Shown here in pieces: positions 1 through 13,191 of a stretch of 64,000 nt of DNA (positions within the stretch are counted from its first letter, which is position 1; every line of letters starts with the position of its first letter). The stretch is taken from assembly GCA_040357565.1 (NCBI GenBank), contig JBDODJ010000034.1. One strand, written 5' to 3'. Source of the DNA: Cercozoa sp. M6MM (taxonomy: Eukaryota > Endomyxa: Ascetosporea). Under the pieces are notes generated by a model. It saw only the letters and a program-made list of their open reading frames with translations. It did not search any database and was not told the DNA's origin. The position numbers and the translations under genes were made by a program.

Positions 1-2
1 AA

Positions 3-5
<3 letters not shown>

Positions 6-54
<49 letters not shown>
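6..54. repeat. (GT)n microsatellite
   Basis: An uninterrupted GT dinucleotide tract lies just upstream of a TTTGCAG acceptor, so it is probably inside an intron of the plus-strand gene whose last exon follows. In the transcript it reads as (UG)n. Confidence 0.95.
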
Positions 55-56
<2 letters not shown>

Positions 57-107
57 CAAAAGCTTTTTTATGCTGCTTAAGCTGGTGTTATATCTTTGCC
101 TTTGCAG

Positions 108-457
108 GCTCAGCAACGCGACAAGCGTCATCAGCGCCATCGGTGTGCTCACCAGCGCCGTCAAATTTCGTCGCAGCATTTCACCTTGCGGTGTCTCTGC
201 TTGAAAAAATCTCTAGTGGCGCAAAATCACTTGCTGTATCGTTGTGTGGGTCTTCTCCGAGTTTGACGTCCCACCTCCGCCTGTTCGAATCAAATATTGG
301 TGTAAGCATCGTGTGCAAGTACGAGAGGCCTCTTGGCACGATTCTACCACCAGGTTCGGCGGTCAAATACGATCTGGCTTCCAGCATCGTAATCTTTTTT
401 CATCAACCGACACTTAAAGCTGCCGAACTGTTACTAAGCCTCACAAGCACACCTTAA
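108..457 (+). CDS. 3' terminal exon of an unidentified gene (partial)
   Basis: An open frame follows a strong acceptor (TTTGCAG at 101-107) and runs to a TAA at 455-457. The roughly 115-residue tail contains an alternating helix/strand-like stretch (FVAAFHLAVSLLEKISSG, then SIVCKYERPLGTILPPGSAV). I do not recognise the family. The upstream exons lie before the window. The intron in front carries the (GT)n tract. It could be a spurious frame, but the acceptor, the length of the open frame and its position make a genuine last exon likely. Confidence 0.45.
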
Positions 458-560
458 CACCCCATGGGTCTCAATAACTGTGTTCTTTTTTACAGAAAAC
501 GGAGCGCCGAGCCAACGCAAAATTTCACACACATTTTTGTTTTTTTTGGAGGACAGCACA

Positions 561-1207
561 ATGGTACAACGCTCACCGAACCATCCCAACACGAAAGGCT
601 GCCGCGGCTCCGATGCTCTGCACAATTTTGCCGTTTCGAGCGATTTTTTCGCGGCGCACGTGCCATGACGGTCGGCACAGAGTGCACACCCATTTGCGTT
701 TATCTCCTTTTCTGCTGCGAAAATGGTCGAGACGCGAATGGGTTAATCTGTGACCGTCCGGATTGCGTGCTGTGTGCGATGCAGCATCTGGAGGCTGCTG
801 TTGTCTGTGGCCTGTTGTCCGTGGTTTTGTTGTTTTTGCGTTTTTTGCGCAATTGTGTGTTCTAGTGTTGCGCAATTGTGTGTTCTAGTGTATATGTGCG
901 CTGTTTCGTTTTTTTCTGGTGTATGTGCGCTGTTTGCAGCCGAAGGAAATCAAGGACGTTCAGGACTTCATCAAGAAGGCCACGCGCGCTGATGCCAAGT
1001 CGGTGCGTATCAAGAAGGCCAAGAAGGGCGGTGTTGTGAAGTTCAAGCTTCGCTGCTCGCGCTTCCTCTACACGCTTTCGGTCAAGGACCAGGCCAAGGC
1101 CAAGCAGCTCCAGCAGACGCTGCCGCCGGGTACTTGCGTTTATCTTTGGGTGGTGGGGCTGATGCTGATATTGCGTGTTTTCAGCTCTGACCAAGATCGA
1201 CATTTAA
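561..1207 (+). CDS. RPL38: 60S ribosomal protein L38 (eL38)
   Basis: eL38 is a small cytosolic large-subunit protein. The main exon 940-1129 begins PKEIKDVQDFIKKATRADAK and carries the family core KVKFKxRCSRxLYTL as VVKFKLRCSRFLYTL, ending LPP. An intron at 1130-1184 (GTACTT..TTTCAG, phase 1) leads to the last exon 1185-1207, which reads ALTKIDI then TAA. Because the family starts M-P-[KR], the first coding exon should be just ATG. The ATG at 561-563 directly followed by GTACAAC is a good candidate, giving a 376-base first intron ending TTTGCAG at 939. The ATG at 723 followed by GTCGAG is the alternative. The predicted length is 71 residues, normal for the family. The body is very secure and the first exon is inferred. 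Confidence 0.9.
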
Positions 1208-1476
1208 GACGCATCGAATTGATATTCTGACACCTGTTGGATCTGCTCGCTTCGAGCTATGTGCCTGGCACATTAGGAGCACGCTCCGTCAGGTGAAGTG
1301 TGTCGTCGACTAGTCGCGTCTTTCGGCTTCTATCTTCCAGAAAATTAAAACAAAAACAACTTAATACCCAAAGACAGGTTGCTGTTAGTTCGCTAATCAT
1401 AGTGCTGCGTCAGTGGTATGGGTGAACGTCCGGTCGGAGGGAATTCCTGCAGTTTCAAGAACGATGGTTCCGGCGG
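1208..1476. other. Intergenic between convergent genes
   Basis: The 3' flanks of RPL38 and of the minus-strand gene ending at 1477 meet here. An A-rich stretch with AAAATTAAAACAAAAACAA lies near 1340-1361. I see no other gene. Confidence 0.5.
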
Positions 1477-1974
1477 CTAGGCACGAAAAAGGAATACTAT
1501 AGCGTACGAGAAACGACGAGAGAGTTCGTATGATGTAGCGCGTGCGCTCGTGGGCGGCTCACATATCGCTTGTTTGTCGTGCTTGTTGACTCCTTCCCCT
1601 CCAGTGCTCAGTACGCTGGTTCGGCGCTGCCTCAGAGACGTGTAGATCGTGATGGCCTCGTCTTTTTCCACAGGGACGGTGCTCTTGTCAGTCGGGAGAG
1701 GAGTGGGTCGCATGTCACGTGAGTAGCACTTAACATGCTCGAAACGTGTACGAGACGGGACTTCAATGCGTTGGTGGAGTTTCTGCAGCTGCTCTAGTGC
1801 GAACCTCTTTGCCTCGGCTTCGAAGTCCGCCTTCAGTTGCTCCTCGAGAGGCCGGTGGACAAAGCGTACATCATGCTGGCTCACCTGCGTGCCGGTTGCA
1901 GCGCGTGTTTCACTTATGAGCTGCTTTCGCCACTCCTCCAGTTGGTTTTCGTTTCGATGCATAACGCGCGTCAT
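1477..1974 (-). CDS. Uncharacterised 165-residue charged protein
   Basis: One open frame without an obvious intron. The N-terminal two thirds is rich in E, K, Q and R and predicted helical (EEWRKQLISETRAATGTQ; EEQLKADFEAEAKRFALEQL), followed by a basic/proline segment (RDMRPTPLPTDKS). The last 40 residues look less protein-like and may run into an unrecognised intron. No signal peptide or membrane segment is present. It may be a small axonemal or coiled-coil protein, but no family is recognised. The start at 1974 is the first in-frame ATG; a second ATG lies four codons later. Confidence 0.5.
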   Translation of the reverse strand: MTRVMHRNENQLEEWRKQLISETRAATGTQVSQHDVRFVHRPLEEQLKADFEAEAKRFALEQLQKLHQRIEVPSRTRFEHVKCYSRDMRPTPLPTDKSTVPVEKDEAITIYTSLRQRRTSVLSTGGEGVNKHDKQAICEPPTSARATSYELSRRFSYAIVFLFRA

Positions 1975-2521
1975 GGTACTATCTTCTTGCTTCTTCGCGG
2001 TGCTGTCTTCTGCACACCCAAATCAAAATCGAGATTCCACCAAGAAGCCCACCAACTTGAAGCTCAACTACCCATTTTGATGCAGTAACGCCTGGGTGCA
2101 ACTCCACTGCTTAGAATTGACCTTTAGGAATCGAGATCCGGCATACGACGGGCTTTTCAGTTTCTTGTTTAATTTGACGACCACACAAGAAACGCTTCAG
2201 TGCAGTTCTAACGACGTTCCGGTTGGCCTGCCGGGTCAGGGCAGAATGGATAATGTATCGTATCCTATCTACACGCACAGCTGAACTTAACAATTCGATT
2301 GCGATGCATGCGATGGCGTGGCATGAACGCGAGAACTCAGTCGCTCATGGGCGTGCTCTCGACGACTTCCTCGAGGCTTTCGGTTTGACTTTGCATACGC
2401 GGTCGCTTGCCCTGTTTCATAGCATGAGTGCCAGTTTCATGTCAAAATCATTCAACTTAAACATACCAGTGCCTGTCGAACGAGAGTGTTGTTGACCGAC
2501 ACAGTGCCGAGGTCCCAACTT
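1975..2521. other. Intergenic, no supported gene
   Basis: Short frames of 60-90 codons occur on both strands, but none has splice-site support or recognisable composition. This is probably the 5' flank of the 1477-1974 gene and the 3' flank of the next minus-strand gene. Confidence 0.4.
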
Positions 2522-4637
2522 TCATCTGACGTGGCTGCAACCAACCATTGACCCAAGAGAACAACCGAAACAATCACAGATCGTACTGATTCGCGTACCA
2601 TTGGACGTGTTGCCAGTGTGGCTGTGGTTGCGATTTGAAGTGCTGCCAGGTGGAACAGTTGTGATGCAGCGAGTGCCGCGAGTGCTGCTGGGGTTTGCGT
2701 CGTTGCTGCGATGACTCAGTTCAAAAGTGTTGTCATGTCCAGCAGCAGGCACTGAATTGTTGTTGTTGCCATTGCTGTTGTGCGACGCAAACTGCAGTGA
2801 GCCAAAGTGATGCTCGTCTGCTTGCTCTGCTCAGGTTCGAAGAGAACCATAAACAACAATCCACACAAAAAGACACACAACAACGTGTGTACCATTTTTG
2901 ACAAACACACTGGAGGCAGTGGACATGTCATCCACCGCATGCACTCGTCTCCTGTGCGACAAAGCGAATCGACATGATGTCAACACCAACAGTAACACGC
3001 ACACACCTTTTTCTGGCAGGCGTGACACTCGGTTCAAAGCGCTGCGCGCTGTTATTCGCGGCAGTGGTGCTGTTCTCGTCGTCATCGCCGCTTTCGTCCG
3101 GATCCAGGAAGCAGCACAGCAATGCGCGCACGCTGACTTCTGGCACCTCGTCATCCAGCGCGTTCATGCCGCTATCGACGTACATGTAGCCACGCATGCC
3201 TCTCCAGTAGCTACAGGCAAAAGCAGTGTAATCTAGGGCAAAGACAGGAAGAAGCGCAGGGGCCAGACAGGTACATTTGAGCCAGCTTGTTGTGCAGCTG
3301 CATGAGTTGCATCACAATGCGGACATCATTCAGCGGCAAACTCGTCTGGCCCGCACAGCCAATGCGCATTCGCTGACAGTCGTCCTTTCGAATACGCTCC
3401 TGGGTTCGCAGCACGTTCTCCTACACGCAATAAAATGAATTCTTCATATGTACCGACATGTAAAGCACAAAACATACGACTTCGCGACCTTTGGCGTCGA
3501 TCAATTTGCCCGACCTGTGCTCGGAAAGGAGGTACATGGATGCACGGAAACATAGGTGTTTGAAAGCAACGGAAACTGTGTTACTTGAGTGAAACTTTGT
3601 CGTTGAGCGCCTCGAAAATCACGGTGTGTACTTGCCTATGGAAGGCTACAAATGCGAAACTAAAACGACACGTACAATCGACCAACCAACAAAGTGTCAC
3701 ACGTTTGAATCACCATCCAGGCTGTTTAGAATGAGGCTCGGTTGAAGATGAATCGAGTTCTGCGCTTCGCTTTTCTGCCGACCAAACGTGTCTCAAAAAT
3801 ACACCAGCCATAAACAGTCTACCGCGTAGTCGCAGGAGTACTTGCCATCTTCGGTCTTGTCTTGCAACGGAATCACCATGTTTCGCCTGTGGCAAAAGCA
3901 AAGGTACCGAAATCAGTCAAAAAAGCAACTGACATACCGAATACTCGAACTGCCGCCAGTCCAGACCTCGATTTGCAACTGCTGTGTTTCCACTTGAATT
4001 GTAACGCCCTACATGAGTACGTAACAGCACGATACTAAGAGTTGCAGCTATAGTGAGGGTGTGTGAGAGTACACACCTCAGCATGACGAATGTTTCGGAA
4101 GGCACTTGTAAGTCTGTCAAAACAACACGAATTTTGAGGCAGAAACTGATATGACGCATCAGCGAGGGTACTGTTTCCCGTTCACTTGCACCACAGCATC
4201 CTAGAACAAGCATATAAACGTAGTGATCGATGCAAGGAACGAAAGCACCGAATAGTCTGTCGACAGCGAGAAATGAGCAAAAAACGTCGACGCGAACGAA
4301 ACTTCGACGAAAATCGACGGATGCGCGGCCAAGTTTACTAAACAATATAGATGCAAAAATTGGAACGCGCTTAATCCTTTCGTACCTCGCAAGTTATCCT
4401 TATGGGCATGTAGCACGAGTGATGAATCCACCTTGGCCAACTATAGAGATAGATATCTCCATTCACTCGTTTAAACGCTGCTATGAGGTACCGCATCGAG
4501 ACTCCGAGCGAAGACCTTGAGCTTCTCTTTCGAGTCGATTTCGAGTGACTGCGCAAGTACGTGTACCTTACATGAAGGATTTCACGAAAATGGCGCGAAG
4601 AAAGCCTACCGCTAGTGTGGAAGACATCGTAAAGCCT
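2522..4637 (-). CDS. Uncharacterised multi-exon gene
   Basis: A chain of short exons can be followed on the minus strand. A start near 4634 gives MSSTLA, then a donor GTAGGC and an acceptor GCGCAG. Next come SLEIDSKEKLKVFARSLDA; LAKVDSSLVLHAHKDNLRG; a strand-like exon near 3947-4012 (GVTIQVETQQLQIEVW); NMVIPLQDKTEDGKYSCDYA (about 3830-3893); VHTVIFEALNDKVSL; SGKLIDAKGREVV; ERIRKDDCQRMRIGCAGQT with LPLNDVRIVMQLMQLHNKL (about 3270-3415); and an acidic exon (about 3007-3195, VPEVSVRALLCCFLDPDESG). A Thr/Asn/Ser-rich C-terminal exon may reach 2522. The beta-rich middle followed by helix is compatible with a folded regulatory domain, but I cannot name the family. Exon borders are approximate. Confidence 0.5.
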
Positions 4638-5048
4638 AAAGACACCTTAAAGGCATTAACACACTGGTGCAGGTTATGATGTTCTTCAGACTGCCTGCTG
4701 CCCAGCAAAACGATCCGGCTCAAATTGTAGAGCCCCAAAAGATCTCATTGTGCCAGCGTCCGTAAAACGCACATTCACTGTGTTAGAGTGTCTGTTTTGT
4801 GTAGTATTATGCACACCAGACTAATCAATAGACTTAGCGCAACCTCGGTAAACGATAATTTTTGTTGTTTGTGCCGTTCGCAAAATTCTACGTCTCGCAA
4901 TTGTGTGCCTGTGTGTGCTAACACACATTTGAGTGCTTTGATGATATTTTTTCCCTGTTGCGGTATGTGTCCACGTCTTTGAATTGTTCCTACGAGATTC
5001 TCTTCTGGGCTGGAATAGGCAAGACTGTTTGATCATTGTATTTGAGTA

Positions 5049-7913
<2,865 letters not shown>

Positions 7914-8675
7914 TCGAGTACCCAAATCTGGTTTTCGTTTCGTTTATTACAATAGTATTATCGTCCGCTTCGTAACGATAGTGTCATCTCCGCACTGCGC
8001 TGCTGTAACGTATGCGCTGTTGGATTTTATTCATCACCCTGCGGACCGGCAGATTGTGTGACCCAGAACAGCATTTACCCTTATGAAATCTGCCAAAACA
8101 GCCATTTTTCATCTGTTTTATAGGGCAGTAAACCTGCAAATCTGGGCGATTTCATCTGTTTTGGCAGATTTCATGGGGGTTTCGTCAAAACGTGCTTATT
8201 ATAAAGGGGGCGCGGCATCACATTAAACAGTAAAGTTGTATATGATTTAGACATATCCCAATGCGGAAGCAATATAGCTACACAGTTTTGATATATCCAG
8301 CTTCTCAGAGATAAGTACATTTATTTTTCGGTATCATATCTCTTACAAGTTTTTCGAAGAGATAAGTAATGGGGGGCAAGAGTAAAGGGGGGTAAAGGGG
8401 GCAGGGTATTTCTATATTTTAAAGGGGGCGAGTGGTCCGCACGAAATGGTCCGCAGTTTGTGCTAGATACGATTTTTATGTGCGCCAGCCTGTGCCAATA
8501 AAGTATCCAACTCGTTCATGGTATTAAATCCAAAATTAGTGCGTCATTTTCAATGCAACACCCTGGCCCTGAAATCAGCGTTTTTTTTTGTTTCAACTGA
8601 AAGCAAAAAGTCTCCGTGCTCGTCTTAAAGCTATATTTCTTGGCGCCTGGGTTCCTCCGGTGTTAACGGAGAAAT
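7914..8675. other. Long non-coding interval behind the FtsH gene
   Basis: No coding frame is supported. It holds the FtsH 3' flank, a perfect 19-bp inverted repeat (8083-8101 / 8156-8174), and several G-rich blocks of the form AAAGGGGG (about 8212, 8383, 8394, 8421) with two TGGTCCGCA-like words (8433-8458). Confidence 0.6.
8083..8174. repeat. Perfect 19-bp inverted repeat with a 54-base loop
   Basis: The left arm 8083-8101 reads ATGAAATCTGCCAAAACAG and the right arm 8156-8174 is its exact reverse complement. The element is 92 bases long and lies 170-261 bases after the protease stop codon. It resembles a tiny MITE or a transcribed hairpin in the 3' UTR. No target-site duplication is obvious. 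Confidence 0.85.
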
Positions 8676-10841
8676 TTGACTCGGAGAATGTCCACTTGTA
8701 GTGCATTGAGAGTCTTGTCAACGCTGTTCAGTTTCGGTAAACTGAGAGAGGAATTCACTTGGGGGGGGGGGGGTCAGAACGAAAACTTGATTTATGCTAC
8801 TGTAGGAATCCCGGCCCTTTTCTTTCTTGGTCTGCAGCTCAGATACTACAGACGGCATGGATTTCTGCTGAAAGCGCGAAACCCAACCCATCAACTGAGT
8901 CAAGTTTCGGAGGTCAAACGCTCCTACGACCGACAGACGGGGAATTTCAGGCGGTTCTCAGTTTTGTATGGAGCGTGGTTATCGTGCGTGGTTTTTTACA
9001 TTGTCGACCCTTCCGGTGTTTGCTCGTTTTACAACCTGCGATGGGCGCTGACGATCCACGAAATAATGCTGTTACTCCAAGTGTATCTGTGCGCCCACTT
9101 CACTCTCGTGTATTGAGATCAATCAAAATTGAGTGTTAAATCGGTTTAAGCGTTCTGTTTGTGCCATTTTCAGACTAGCGGGAGCTTCGCAACCATTGCT
9201 GAAGACCTCAATTAAGGGAGGGTTTTGGGAAAGAACATGCCGGATTTGCATGCTCGTTCCAAAAGTAGCTGCGGTGTACATTGCCTTGACAACGACATGC
9301 CGGTTGTGTGTGCTGTGGCTGAGCGCATCGTCCAGTAGCGATATGCCCAACAATGTTACAAGAGCAGTGCATGGCTATTGGACGAGCGTCGATGGCCTCA
9401 TCTGCTCAGTGGTGTTGTTCATGGCGTGGTATCACTTTCGAAGTGTTCTGGACGCGGAAATCACGAGAGCCAGTGGTCGTGCGAGAGATGGGGTCCTGGG
9501 ATACCTGCGTCATCTCCGCACGTTTAAATCGCGCGGGCAAAACAATCGTGAGTTTAAATTTTACTGAAATAATCTGCCCATGTGACTCGTCTCGTTCTGA
9601 TTTCTCCGCGCTTTGGTGTGGTTGCAGGACAGCAGACTGAGTCACACAACAGCAACTTAGAAGTCGAAAGTGTCGACGAGTCTCACGACGACAGCGCAGT
9701 GACCGAAAATTCAGTCGCTGACGCCCATAGACTCGAGAAGGAGGTTCGTGACTTTGCTCGACGGCGAAGTATTTGGCATAAAGCGTCGCTGTATCTGACC
9801 ACTTCTATAATGAGGAAGCGAACGAGCGTTGTGACCCCTGTGACTCCGTCAAGGAAATTAAGCATAAGATCAACGCCCGAAAGGCGGGATGACAGAAAAA
9901 TTGGCACCGAAACACTCGAGAGCAACGCAATGCTGAGTCAACGTATCAGAACGCTGCACTCGATGAACTCGGCAAAGAAATCTCTGAACCTTCTGACGGT
10001 AAGTCACTCGACACCGTCAGAAACTGCACCCTAATTTATTATTGATCGAATTCCATGCACAGGGAGTGTCTGTCGCAATGTTTCTTGCAATCGCGTCCGT
10101 GCACATCACTTTGTTAGTTCAAAGTGCGAAGTCACAACGCACTTCTGGATATGGGGTAGGCGCGCGCATCTTTTCGCTGCTTCTGAGTACTGATCTAAGC
10201 GGCATTTATTTAAATTTACTGTACTATGGGGGTAGTGGTTTTCGCTCGTGTATGCGGCAATCGTGAGTCACGCAGCAGTGTGTCTTGGTTGGGACCGCAA
10301 TCGCCGGCACGAAACCTACTCGTCAGCATCACACAGAAACAGTCGCTCTCGGCTTGAGGTTTCGGGGAGAAGAAGATGCGCATCGGTGTTTGCTCCCACC
10401 AGACAAAACAATACATCGATTCGCATTGATATCACAAGGCCCAAAGAGCGAATGAACGCGCTTAATCAAAAGGTGAACGCGGATTCCAGCAAACCTCACG
10501 TGGCGACAGATGAAGAGAGCAGTGGCAGGCCCGTGGACAGTATCCTCAACAACCTCAGACAGCAAATTGTGCTGTCTCTTGTGTTGAAGGAGGTGAATTG
10601 CGAGCCTTCTCAAGGCAGCGCTAATGCGAGGTTGTCTGCACATTCTCAAAAGTCACGAACGACAGCGTCGAGCCGTTCCTCAAATAGTGCTAGGGGAAGC
10701 ACTGACGAGCGCTCAGACTCAAATGACATTGGCTCACTGGAGAATCACGAGATGTGGCGTTCCAGCGACGCCAGTCAGTTGGTCGACAGCACCGTGTTGT
10801 CACTGCCGTCAACTGAATGTAACTCCGAGTCGGTTGAGTGA
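8676..10841 (+). CDS. Orphan multi-pass membrane protein with long Ser/Thr-rich cytoplasmic regions
   Basis: Five or more exons encode clear hydrophobic helices: NLIYATVGIPALFFLGLQL; FSVLYGAWLSCVVFYIVD; IHEIMLLLQVYLCAHFTLVY (to about 9113). After an acceptor near 9173 come VAAVYIALTTTCRLCVLWL and GLICSVVLFMAWYHF. After a charged loop (9628-10000, EKEVRDFARRRSIWHKASLY, many S/T/R) come VSVAMFLAIASVHITLLV and IFSLLLSTDLSGIYLNLLYY. The tail (10290-10841) is about 180 residues, rich in Ser, Arg and Asn. Seven candidate helices plus a long loop and Ser-rich tail recall a G-protein-coupled-receptor-like layout, but I see no family motif. A run of 13 G at 8761-8773 falls in the proposed first exon (GGGG) and may be a sequencing-length error. 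Confidence 0.6.
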
Positions 10842-11452
10842 GTGAACTCTGGCTGTCACCGCTAGGCATCGGCACCGACGTTGCATTGTTTTGCTAGTAA
10901 CGCTTGGTGTTTGCACACCACACCTCCGAGCGAGTCGTCTTCATTGGACTCGAATCAAATACCGTGCGCACCTGCACGCAACTGAACACTTGCCAGGCCC
11001 AGGCACGGCGTGGTTCTGTTCGTATCCCGTCCCGTCCGTTCGTCAAGCGAAGTGGGGCACCAGCGAACACACGAAAGTCTTCCACATCTCTCTTGGGGAT
11101 CGTCGAGCCGGTACAGTTCATCAGCAGCAGTTAGTTAAGTCTGCTACGCTACTAAGAAACCAGCTGTGCGGTGTAATTCCGCAGTACCAATCCTACGCTG
11201 GTGATTCCGAGTAAGTTTAGTTCAGTTGCTCGCTTTGGTGCAGTCAACCCGGTGGGAAGTCAAAACTTGCCGTGCCGTGACGGACGCCAACGCAAAACTC
11301 ACACCCGACAGCGTCTGGAATGAAGTACCGGTATGCAAGCCCTAAGCCTGTTCCGCCTCTTCTGCGTCGAAGAAGCTCAGAGCGCGCAACTCGGCAAGCT
11401 TCCAGTCCTAAGTAGGACAAACATAGATACAAAAACGTTAGACCGACGGAGT
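10842..11452. other. Intergenic with dispersed-repeat remnants
   Basis: No supported gene. A minus-oriented copy of the dispersed repeat lies here: 11150-11165 is the exact reverse complement of 38946-38961. The frame at 10891-11214 overlaps this repeat and is not convincing as a gene. Confidence 0.5.
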
Positions 11453-12931
11453 TCAGCAACGTACGTTGTGCTTGGTAAGCGTGCGCACGAGGTCACCGAC
11501 AGACACACTACAAAATAGCACACATACACGGAGATCACCTAGTAAACAACTAAAACAAGGAAGAAACGTACACGCGGAGTGGCATCTGGGTGCCAGCACC
11601 CACCACGAACAGGTGATGTCTTCTGGCACGCGCCATCTTGATGATGCAGTCGCGAACCGTGGTACCCTCGTCGCTGACCAAGTTGTCACTCGCATGGTCC
11701 GGAATCACATCGCCATCCTATAGGCAGAACATGCGTACAAGAAACACAACACAACACTAAGGCACAGTTGATAGAACACTACATGCAGCGAGTGCAGGTA
11801 GTCGACAATGTTCTGCTGGAGCTGTTCCGCCGAGAAGTCTCCAAGAAGGAAGCGTTCAACATCATGCGCCGAAATCTTACCGACCCTGCATACACAACAT
11901 ACACGCCTTCCCCAGTAAAGCTATGCAGAACTTACATGGTGCCGGTCTGATCAACGATCGGCACAGACGCCAGCTGCTTGTTGCCGAGCAGGTTGAACGC
12001 CGACTCGGCCGACATGTCTCTCTACCAGAACTACATGTACACAAAGCCGCACACCAAGTATATGACACATGCAGAGGTACAGGCGCGTATGCGACAGGCG
12101 ACGTGCCACATGAGCCTTGCATAACCTGCGTACCACACAGAGGCACACCGATATGCACAGACAGAATATTTCAAGAAGCCGAGTTACCTGCGAGTTGAGG
12201 ACAGCGGCAGCGTTGCCTTCCTCCGGGAGCTCATCCAGGTGCTTGAACAAGAAGGTCACGATCTACGCAGCGACAGTATGTGAGGATAGCAAATGTTGTG
12301 CGCGAGTGACATGGTACATCGATCTGCGAGATGATGCCAACAACGTCGCCGGACTCATCGTCGATCACAGGGACTCGATGCACACCAGTGCCGAGAACAG
12401 CCGCAGCCGTGGCCACTGAAGCGGACAACTTCACGGGTCGGTACGGCGCGTGACGAGCCAAGGCGCGCATCGTAGCACCGGTGGTCTCACGCAGAACTTC
12501 CTGTCGACTCGCACACGTACAAAACTACGGTGAGCAAAGCATCCACGAGTACCTTCTTCTTCATCACACGCTTCAGCAAGCGGCGGATGTCGAGAAAGCC
12601 GAGTGGCTGCGAACCCTCGCGTTCAACAATCGGCGCCGATGTGATTTCCTAACGAAGAAAAAGAAAATTCAACATAAGCCTTTGCTCTAAAGCCACTCTA
12701 CCTTTTCAAGGAGCGTTCGCATGGCCTCGGCGGGCGACTGCTCCGCACGAAGCGTCACAAGCGTCTGCAGTCGCTTTTCGAGCAAATCGGCCACCGTGAA
12801 ACGGTCGAGCAGTTGAAGCACCTGCCCAAGTGACGCAACACGGCATTCATGCGCAACGAGATCAAAACACGCGGAGAGATTCATGTTAGCAAAACGTCTC
12901 TGGTTGTTACCTGGCAGGTCCATTCAGACAT
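11453..12931 (-). CDS. CBS-domain protein (probably two Bateman modules)
   Basis: CBS pairs bind adenosyl nucleotides and regulate partner proteins; this layout resembles AMPK-gamma-type sensors. There are about nine exons. Exon 1 (12911-12931) reads MSEWTCQ, the donor is GTAACAAC, and exon 2 starts at 12821 VLQLLDRFTVADLLEKRLQT. CBS-like units follow: SPAEAMRTLLEK / EITSAPIVEREGSQPLGFLD; KLSASVATAAAVLGTGVHRV with PVIDDESGDVVGIISQID; SAESAFNLLGNKQLASVPIV with DQTGTM; and a C-terminal unit DEGTTVRDCIIKMARARRHH with LFVVGAG, ending SVGDLVRTLTKHN before TGA at 11453. The strand-helix pattern and the repeated 'PIV/PVID..G..GI' motif are clear. It is head to head with the cytidylyltransferase, 260 bases between starts. 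Whether it is a true AMPK gamma subunit cannot be decided by eye. Confidence 0.85.
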
Positions 12932-13191
12932 CTTGTAGATCCGGTGCAGTGCAAGCGATCTCCGTGGTTCGCGTACGAGCCCTCGGGTGTCTGAACGAGC
13001 ACTGTTTAGTATTTTTTTAATTTTTTGTCCAGCTGCCAGCCAGCTGCCAGTTGTTGTCATAATTTAAGAGGGCGCTTTCTTTGTGCCTTTAACACGCTAA
13101 TGAAGCAGACTCGTGTGTGCCAGGGCAAGAACTTACGCTGTGACACATCTTGCGATTGTTTAAGCCGCTAGTTCGAGTATCCTGAACAAGA
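12932..13191. promoter_or_regulatory. Shared intergenic region of two divergent genes
   Basis: This 260-base interval separates the start codons of the CBS-domain gene (minus) and the cytidylyltransferase (plus), so it must hold both promoters. It contains a T-rich run (13010-13026) and a direct repeat CAGCTGCCAG (13031-13040, overlapping second copy from 13039). No TATA box is evident. Confidence 0.5.

Noticed and set aside
2522-4637. Assignment of the beta-rich minus-strand gene to ATG13 or another HORMA protein
   Set aside because: The strand-rich exon and following charged linker are suggestive only; no diagnostic motif could be aligned by eye, so it is left unnamed.
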